A stretch of DNA of 64,000 nt from Microbacterium sp. B35-30 (GTDB lineage: Bacteria > Actinomycetota > Actinomycetes > Actinomycetales > Microbacteriaceae): the NCBI RefSeq assembly GCF_010634855.1, contig NZ_MWLQ01000001.1, positions 1 to 64,000 of the forward strand. Direction: 5' to 3'. The position numbers and the translations under genes are program-made. Shown here one piece after another: positions 58,997 to 64,000 of this stretch (the first letter of the stretch is position 1; every line of letters starts with the position of its first letter). Under the pieces are notes generated by a model. It saw only the letters and a list, made by a program, of their open reading frames with translations. It had not been told where the DNA came from and searched no databases.

Positions 58997-59914
58997 TCAG
59001 GCGCGGGGGCTGCGCGCGGAAGCGAGCGGGTCGTACAGCGAGAGATCGAGGGTCGCGAGTTCGGCGGGCGCGTATGGGCTCAGCCGCACGACGTCGCCGA
59101 CGACCACGACGGCGGGCGAGCGGATGCCGCGGGCCGCGGCCTGGTGCGCGATGGTCGAGAGCGTCCCCACCGTCACCCGCTGGCGGGGCCCGAAGCCGTC
59201 CTCGACGACGGCGACGGGGCAGTCGCCGCCGCGCTCGCCGCGGGCGAGGATGATCGCAGAGTTCGCCAGCGTGGCGATTCCCATGAGCAGCACGACGGTG
59301 TGGTCGCGGCCGCCGCTGAGCGACGCGATCTGTTCGTGGGCGGTCGCGACGGTGAAGGCGGTCGCGACGCCGCGGTGCGTGAGTGGGATGCCGGCGATCG
59401 CGGGCACCGAGATGGCGCTGGTGATGCCGGGGACGACCTCGACGGCAACGCCGGCCTCCTGGCACGCGTGGAGCTCTTCCCCGCCGCGGCCGAATACGTA
59501 GGGGTCGCCGCCCTTGAGGCGAACGACCGTCTTGCCGTCGTGGGCGAGCTGCACGATCAGGGCGTTGATCGCGTCCTGCGGCACGGCATGGTGGCCGGGC
59601 AGCTTGCCGACGTCGACGAGCTCGGCGCGCAGCGTCACGCCATCGGCGGCCAGGCCGTCGAGCACCGCACGTGCCCCGAGGCGGTCGGCGACGATGACGT
59701 CGGCCGCCTCGAGGGCGCGCAGGCCCTTGATGGTGAGGAGCCCGGCGTCCCCCGGACCGGCGCCGACGAGCCACACCTTGCCCGCGGCGTCCGACGTGGG
59801 CTCTCCAGGCTTCGCAGATTCGCGTCGGGCTCGCAGATTCTCGGCAGATTTCTGCGAGGTTCGTGCGGATCTGCGAGATTCGGATGCCGGAACCCGCCTG
59901 TCGAGGCCGGTCAT
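58997..59914 (-). CDS. cobA: Uroporphyrinogen-III C-methyltransferase (siroheme/cobalamin branch)
   Basis: 305 residues. All SUMT motifs are present: VGAGPGDAGLLTIKGLRALEAADVIVADRL, RLKGGDPYVFGRGGEE, VVPGITSA, GIPLTHRG and HTVVLLMGIATL. It makes precorrin-2 for siroheme, the cofactor of sulfite reductase. The family normally begins at VWLVGAGPGD; here about 45 extra residues (SRRSARTSQKSAENLRAR..) come from a repeat element (59811-59882). ATG overlaps the permease stop by four bases (ATGA). Confidence 0.92.
   Translation of the reverse strand: MTGLDRRVPASESRRSARTSQKSAENLRARRESAKPGEPTSDAAGKVWLVGAGPGDAGLLTIKGLRALEAADVIVADRLGARAVLDGLAADGVTLRAELVDVGKLPGHHAVPQDAINALIVQLAHDGKTVVRLKGGDPYVFGRGGEELHACQEAGVAVEVVPGITSAISVPAIAGIPLTHRGVATAFTVATAHEQIASLSGGRDHTVVLLMGIATLANSAIILARGERGGDCPVAVVEDGFGPRQRVTVGTLSTIAHQAAARGIRSPAVVVVGDVVRLSPYAPAELATLDLSLYDPLASARSPRA
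59811..59882. repeat. CTCGCAGAT-type palindromic repeat inside the cobA 5' end
   Basis: Words CGCAGATT, CTCGCAGATTCTCG, CAGATTTCTGCGAG and GATCTGCGAGATTC are arranged as overlapping inverted repeats over 72 bp. It is translated in frame as a basic Ser/Arg/Lys peptide before the catalytic domain. Confidence 0.8.
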
Positions 59915-60915
59915 CGGGCGCCTCCCGTGATGAGCAGGCCGCGGCGCTTCAGCATCCGTCGCTCGAGAGGACCGAAGAAGACGAGCTCGATGAGGATGCC
60001 GATCGCGAGGATGACGATGATGGTGCCGAGCACGCCGGCAAGATCGGCGAGCTCCCGGCTCTGGTCGAGCATCGAGCCCAGCCCGAAGCCGATGGTGCCG
60101 CCGGTCGCGATGATCTCCGCCGCCATGAGCGAGCGCCAGGAGAAGGCCCAGCCCTGCTTGAGTCCGGCGAGGTATCCCGGGAGCGCGGCGGGCAGGATGA
60201 CCGCGGTGGCCAGCTGCCACCGCGAGGCGCCCAGCACGGTGCCGACCCGGCGCAGCTGCGGCGGCACCTGGTCGATGCCGGCGATCAGCCCGTTGACGAT
60301 GGAGGGGATCGCGCCCATGAGGATGACGAAGTAGACGGTGGCGTCCGACAGGCCGAACCAGATGATGGCGGCCGGTACCCACGCGACCGAGGGCAGCACC
60401 TGCAAGCCCGAGATGATGGGGCCCACGGCCCGGCGGATGGGCCGAACCTCGGCGAGCAGCAGGCCGATGGGCGTGCCGACGACGATCGCGATGAGGAAGC
60501 CGGCGATGCCGCGCTCGAGGCTCGTCGCGACGGCCTCCTGCAGGCGGCCCGATTCCCAGGCCAGGCCCAGCGCGTTCCACACGTCCACCGGCCCGGGCAC
60601 GATGTCGGGCCGCGGCTGGGCGATCACGACGTAGAGCTGCCACGCGACGAGGAGGATGATGACGAAGAGGATGGGCGGCACGACGCTCGTCGCGAAACGG
60701 CGCCAAGGGCCCGGGCCGCGGTCGGCGTCTGTCTGGAGATTGTCGAGCCCGGCGGCGAGGCTGCGCAGGTCGTTCGCTTCGGTCGTCGAGCGAGCTTGCG
60801 AGTCGAATCGCGCCGGCGAAACGTCGTGCGTCGGCTCGTGGCGTTTCGTCTCGCTCGCGGTCCCCGAGCCTGTCGAAGGGCGCTCGCTCAACGACCGGAT
60901 AGTGTCACGCGGCAT
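59911..60915 (-). CDS. ABC transporter permease, SsuC/TauC (sulfonate/NitT) type
   Basis: 334 residues. The permease core (from about residue 75, FATSVVPPILFVIILLVAWQLYVV) has six helices and the EAA-like motif PQLRRVGTVLGASRWQLATAVILPAALPGYLAGL. The N-terminal 50 residues (SLSERPSTGSGTASETKRHE and on) are a translated REP-like repeat. It imports sulfonate or sulfate esters with the adjacent ATPase and binding protein. It overlaps the ATPase gene end by 11 bases. Confidence 0.92.
   Translation of the reverse strand: MPRDTIRSLSERPSTGSGTASETKRHEPTHDVSPARFDSQARSTTEANDLRSLAAGLDNLQTDADRGPGPWRRFATSVVPPILFVIILLVAWQLYVVIAQPRPDIVPGPVDVWNALGLAWESGRLQEAVATSLERGIAGFLIAIVVGTPIGLLLAEVRPIRRAVGPIISGLQVLPSVAWVPAAIIWFGLSDATVYFVILMGAIPSIVNGLIAGIDQVPPQLRRVGTVLGASRWQLATAVILPAALPGYLAGLKQGWAFSWRSLMAAEIIATGGTIGFGLGSMLDQSRELADLAGVLGTIIVILAIGILIELVFFGPLERRMLKRRGLLITGGAR
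60779..60900. repeat. REP-like repeat inside the ssuC-type gene 5' end
   Basis: Contains gcgtttcgtctcgctcgcgg, gcgctcgctcaacgaccgg and GAGCCTGTCGAAGG, the GCTCGCTCAACGA/GACGAAACG family seen at 10.4 kb and 25.2 kb. It is read in frame as an extra N-terminal peptide of the permease. Confidence 0.85.
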
Positions 60916-61870
60916 TGCGGCGGATCTCCTTCCGCAGCTGGTCGGTGATCTCCACCGACAGGGCGGCGACCTCGGGCGACTCGATGCGGCGTCCCGTGGT
61001 CTTCGCGATGGTCCACTCCTGCACGATGCGGCCGGGGCGGCTTCCCATCAGCACGACGCGCTGACCGAGCCGCGCCGCCTCGCGCACGTTGTGCGTGACG
61101 AAGACGATCGTGCGGCCGGTCGCGCGCCACACGCGCTCGAGCTCTTCGTGCAGCAGGTCGCGCGTGATGGCGTCGAGCGCGGCGAAGGGCTCGTCCATCA
61201 GGAGCACGGGGCGGTCCTGGGCGAGAGCGCGCGCGAGCGCGACGCGCTGGCGCATACCGCCCGACAGCTCGTGCGGACGCTTCTCGGCGGCATCCGCGAG
61301 GTTCACGGCGTCGAGCAGCGTCAGCGCCTTCTCCCGACGCTCGCCGCGGGGGACGCCGCGCAGGCGCAGCGCCAGCTCGACGTTGCGGCGTGCGGTGAGC
61401 CACGGCATGAGTGCCGACTCCTGGAACATGACGGCCGCCCCCTCGGCCGGGGTCTCGATGCGCCCGGCGGTGGGCTTGTCGAGGTCGGCGATGAGGTTGA
61501 GGAGCGTCGACTTGCCACAGCCCGACGCGCCCAGCAGGCAGACGAACTCGCCCGGGGCGATGTCGAGCGAGACGTCGTCGAGCACGACGGGTCCGGCGCC
61601 GAAGCGCTTGGACACGCCCTCGATCCGCACCGCGGGTGCGGGCGGCGGTGCCGCGACGGGCACCGGGGTGACGCTGTCGAAGCTGGGGCCGAGCGGGCTG
61701 CGGGGTGTCGCCGGCGCGCCAGCTTGCTCATGGGCCGGCGCGCCAGCTTGCTCATGGGCCGGCGCGCCAGCTTGCTCATGGGCCGGCGCGCCAGCTTGCT
61801 CATGGGCCGGCGCGCCAGCCTCCGGGGTCGCCTGCGCGGCCCCGGAGGCGGATGCGGGAGCGGTGCTCAT
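60905..61870 (-). CDS. ABC transporter ATP-binding protein, SsuB/TauB type
   Basis: 321 residues. The ATPase domain starts near residue 81: Walker A GASGCGKST (114-122), Q-loop MFQESALMPW, signature LSGGMRQR, Walker B VLLMDEPFAALD and switch His in VFVTHNVREA. It matches NitT/SsuB/TauB ATPases. The first 60 residues are an odd octapeptide repeat (AHEQAGAP) from a 24-bp tandem array. The ATG is two bases downstream of the binding-protein stop, so the genes are coupled. Confidence 0.93.
   Translation of the reverse strand: MSTAPASASGAAQATPEAGAPAHEQAGAPAHEQAGAPAHEQAGAPAHEQAGAPATPRSPLGPSFDSVTPVPVAAPPPAPAVRIEGVSKRFGAGPVVLDDVSLDIAPGEFVCLLGASGCGKSTLLNLIADLDKPTAGRIETPAEGAAVMFQESALMPWLTARRNVELALRLRGVPRGERREKALTLLDAVNLADAAEKRPHELSGGMRQRVALARALAQDRPVLLMDEPFAALDAITRDLLHEELERVWRATGRTIVFVTHNVREAARLGQRVVLMGSRPGRIVQEWTIAKTTGRRIESPEVAALSVEITDQLRKEIRRNAA
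61710..61817. repeat. 24-bp tandem repeat array in the ssuB-type gene
   Basis: Four perfect 24-bp units (61710-61733, 61734-61757, 61758-61781, 61782-61805) and a 12-bp partial fifth, each encoding AHEQAGAP on the minus strand. Perfect identity suggests recent expansion by slippage; copy number may vary between strains. Confidence 0.95.
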
Positions 61871-61871
61871 G

Positions 61872-62942
61872 TCAGTCCTCGCCGAGCCCTGACGCCGACA
61901 CAGGCTCTGCGCCTGCGGCCTCGAGCTGCTTGTTCAGGAGGCGCAGATCGAAGAGCCCCTCGATCGAGCCCTCCTTCTGCGTGCCCGCCTCGATGCCGTT
62001 CTCGACCAGCGTCTGGAACGTGTCGGCGTGCGGGTCGACCGAGAAGACCACGTGCTCGAGTGCCCGCTGGATCACGGCGTCGTCGAGCGGCTTGCCCGTC
62101 TCCGCCTCGATCGCACCGTTGATGACACCCGGCGCCTCCTCGGCGTTGTCGGCGATCCACTGCACGGCGGCCTCGTGGCCCTTCAGCAGGTCGGCGATCA
62201 CGTCCGGGTGCTGGTCGAGGAACTCCTTGCGCACCAGCAGCACGGTCGTGGGGAACTCGCCGTCCTCCCACAGGTCGGCCTCGTCCTGCAGCACGTGCGC
62301 GCCGGCATCCAGGATCAGGCGTGACACCCACGGCTCGGGCAGCCAGGCGCCGTCGAGCTCGCCCTGCTGGAAGAGCGTGAGCGTCTGCGCGTTCTCGGTC
62401 GGGGTGACCTGCACGTCGCCGCCGCCGGAGGTGTCGGTCTCGAAGCCCTCGTCGGCCAGCCACTTCCGCAGCGCGACGTCCTGTGTGTTGCCCAGCTGCG
62501 GCGACGCGAGGGTGGTGCCCCCGAGGTCGTCCGGAGAATCGATGCCCTCGCGCACGACGAGCGCCGCGCCGCCGGTGGCGGCTCCCGCGACGATGCGCGC
62601 GGACTCGCCGCCCGACTGGATGAACGTGTTGATCGACGGGTTCGGTCCGATGTACGTGGCGTCGATGGCGCCGGCCGAGAGCGCCTCGATCGCGGCGGGA
62701 CCGGCGTTGAACACCTGAGTCGTCACGTCGACGTCGCCGAGCGCGTCCTCGAACAGTCCTTCTTCCAGCCCGACGAGCGCGGGCGCGTGGGTGACGTTGG
62801 CGAAGTAGCCCAGGCGCAGCTCGTCGACCGGTGCGGCGGACTCGCCGCTGCCGGGGTCTGCCGCAGCGGAGGCGCAGCCGGCCATCATGACGGCCACGAG
62901 TCCCAGGGTTGTGAGTGTGGTCGCGGTGCGGATTGTGTTCAC
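61872..62942 (-). CDS. Sulfonate/NitT-type ABC substrate-binding lipoprotein
   Basis: 356 residues: signal peptide with lipobox MMAGC, then an SsuA/TauA-like domain (LRLGYFANVTHAPALVGLEEGLF, IEALSAGAIDATYIGPNPSIN, GTTLASPQLGNTQDVALRKWL, ELDGAWLPEPWVSRL). It binds an organosulfur or oxyanion ligand outside the cell. GAAGGAGG precedes the GTG start at 62942. It lies between cysN and the ATPase gene, pointing to sulfur supply. Confidence 0.93.
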   Translation of the reverse strand: MNTIRTATTLTTLGLVAVMMAGCASAAADPGSGESAAPVDELRLGYFANVTHAPALVGLEEGLFEDALGDVDVTTQVFNAGPAAIEALSAGAIDATYIGPNPSINTFIQSGGESARIVAGAATGGAALVVREGIDSPDDLGGTTLASPQLGNTQDVALRKWLADEGFETDTSGGGDVQVTPTENAQTLTLFQQGELDGAWLPEPWVSRLILDAGAHVLQDEADLWEDGEFPTTVLLVRKEFLDQHPDVIADLLKGHEAAVQWIADNAEEAPGVINGAIEAETGKPLDDAVIQRALEHVVFSVDPHADTFQTLVENGIEAGTQKEGSIEGLFDLRLLNKQLEAAGAEPVSASGLGED

Positions 62943-62998
62943 GGTGTCGCCTCCTTCAGTTCGGGTGGTACTCAGTTGGGGTGGTGTGCGCGCGACGT

Positions 62999-64000
62999 TC
63001 AGTCGCGCACGATGCCGGCGGCGAGCGTGGCGCCGTCGGACGGATGGATCACGAGGAACGAGCCCCCGTGGCGGCTGGTGCGGTAGGGCTCGAGCGGCAG
63101 GTCTGCCGCCACGCGCAGCCGCACGCGGCCGATGTCGTTGGTCTCGAGCGTCTGCGCCGGCTCGTGCGTGAGCGCGTCGAGGTCGTAGCGCGACTCGATC
63201 TGCGCGACGATGGCCTGCACCGTCGCGGTGCCGTGCTTGACGAGCACACGGATGCCGGGGGTCAGCGCCCGCGCGTCGAGCTGGAAGAGCTCGGCCTCGA
63301 ACTCCCGCCGTGACACCGGCAGCGAGCCGGCAGCGACGACGAGCGCGCCGCGCGCGGTGTCGATGTCGTCCTCGAGTTCGAGCGACACCGACTGCGGGGC
63401 GGTGGCCTCGTCGACCTCGGCTCCCGCAGAGCGGATGCCGGTGACCGTGGTCGTCCGGCCGGCCGGGAAGATCTCTACCCGGTCGCCCACGCGCACGACG
63501 CCGCTCGAGATGCGGCCCGCGACCGCCCGGTAGTCGCGCAGCCGCTCGGCCTCCGCGCCCTCGATGCCCGGCGCGAGGCCGCCTTGCGGGCGCAGCACGA
63601 GCTGCACCGGAAGCCGCAGCGGCTCGAGCTCCTGCTCGGGATCGTCCGCCGCGGGCAGGGTTTCGAGCAGCTCGAGCAGTGCGGGGCCGTCGTACCAGGG
63701 AGTGCGCTCCGAGCGGTCCACGATGTTGTCGCCCTCGAGCGCCGACACCGGGAGCACGTGCAGGTCCTCGATGCCGAGTTCGGCGGCGACGGCACGTGCC
63801 TGCGCGGCGACGTCGGCGAAGGCATCCGCCGAGAAGCCGGTCAGGTCGATCTTGTTCACCGCGACGATCACGTGCGGCACGCGCAGCAGCGCGACGACCG
63901 CGAGGTGGCGCTTGGTCTGCTCGAGCACGCCCTTGCGGCCGTCGACGAGCACGATCACGGCGTCGGCGGTGGTCGCACCGGTGACCATGTTGCGCGTGTA
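62999..64000 (-). CDS. cysN: Sulfate adenylyltransferase large subunit CysN (N-terminus beyond window)
   Basis: 334 visible codons, open at the window's right edge, of an EF-Tu-like GTPase that drives ATP sulfurylase. GTPase motifs G3-side TADAVIVLVDGRKGVLEQTKRH and NKID (G4), and VSALEGDNIV (G5) are seen, then the domain II/III barrels (RDYRAVAGRISSGVVRVGDRVEIFPAG). The P-loop and the DxxG motif lie outside the window. It heads the visible sulfur-assimilation operon; cysD and cysH are expected upstream. Confidence 0.93.
   Translation of the reverse strand, partial: YTRNMVTGATTADAVIVLVDGRKGVLEQTKRHLAVVALLRVPHVIVAVNKIDLTGFSADAFADVAAQARAVAAELGIEDLHVLPVSALEGDNIVDRSERTPWYDGPALLELLETLPAADDPEQELEPLRLPVQLVLRPQGGLAPGIEGAEAERLRDYRAVAGRISSGVVRVGDRVEIFPAGRTTTVTGIRSAGAEVDEATAPQSVSLELEDDIDTARGALVVAAGSLPVSRREFEAELFQLDARALTPGIRVLVKHGTATVQAIVAQIESRYDLDALTHEPAQTLETNDIGRVRLRVAADLPLEPYRTSRHGGSFLVIHPSDGATLAAGIVRD

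Noticed and set aside
61710..61817. Possible CRISPR array
   Set aside because: Units are contiguous 24-bp repeats without spacers and lie in frame in an ABC ATPase gene; no cas genes are present.

Overview
The window is a 64 kb piece of a high-GC actinobacterial chromosome. Gene content, synteny and style point to Microbacterium or a close relative in the Microbacteriaceae: the Zn-free rpmB-rpmG-rpsN trio, a CopD-CtaG fusion, DUF222/HNH remnants, many GTG starts, and constant use of the words GGATGCC and GGCATCC. No phage, plasmid, IS or CRISPR structure is visible. At least fourteen genes have a TAnnnT-like -10 box only 6-7 bases before the start codon, so leaderless mRNAs are probably common.

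Layout. 0.1-7.8 kb: DHA2-type efflux pump, 3-methyladenine glycosylase, and a giant SCO7613-like membrane protein with a zinc ribbon. 8.2-12.9 kb: ribosomal trio, HSL-like esterase, a TetR regulator divergent from an alpha/beta hydrolase with a clear operator, and an HU-like protein. 13-23.7 kb: CopD-CtaG, a membrane-anchored hypothetical protein, a thioredoxin-reductase-like flavoprotein divergent from a MerR regulator, a PIF1/RecD-like helicase, an iron-box heme oxygenase with DUF2470, a lipoprotein with a degenerate beta-lactamase fold, an EamA exporter and a Gfo/Idh/MocA oxidoreductase.

23.8-41.0 kb: a coherent polysaccharide/uronate utilisation locus. A DeoR-HTH/LacI-sensor hybrid regulator and a heparinase II/III-like protein are transcribed away from a long rightward series: DUF2264 protein, sugar ABC importer (binding lipoprotein and two permeases, no ATPase), YesL/DUF624 protein, GH88 unsaturated glucuronyl hydrolase, FAA-hydrolase-family protein, KduD, KduI, KdgK, KDPG aldolase and GH35 beta-galactosidase. 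Imported oligosaccharides carrying unsaturated uronate and probably galactose would be split in the cytoplasm and channelled through KDG and KDPG to pyruvate and glyceraldehyde-3-phosphate. The divergent promoters share one palindromic -35 box.

41-56 kb: accessory region with GrpB-like protein, PfkB kinase, tandem 92-bp repeats beside a truncated DUF222/HNH gene, VOC protein, methyltransferase, an acyltransferase-toroid fusion starting just after a tRNA-Gly(CCC), a hydrolase-MerR operon, a MarR/FAD-oxidoreductase pair, a glycosyltransferase, DUF1349, dcd, a hypothetical membrane protein and a PadR regulator. 56-64 kb: leftward sulfur-assimilation operon, cysN (cut by the window end), SsuABC-type transporter, cobA, ferredoxin reductase, ferredoxin and a thioredoxin-reductase-like flavoprotein.

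Several genes (heparinase-like, DUF2264, GH35, cobA, ssuC, ssuB and the giant membrane protein) carry dispersed or tandem DNA repeats in frame inside their coding sequence.
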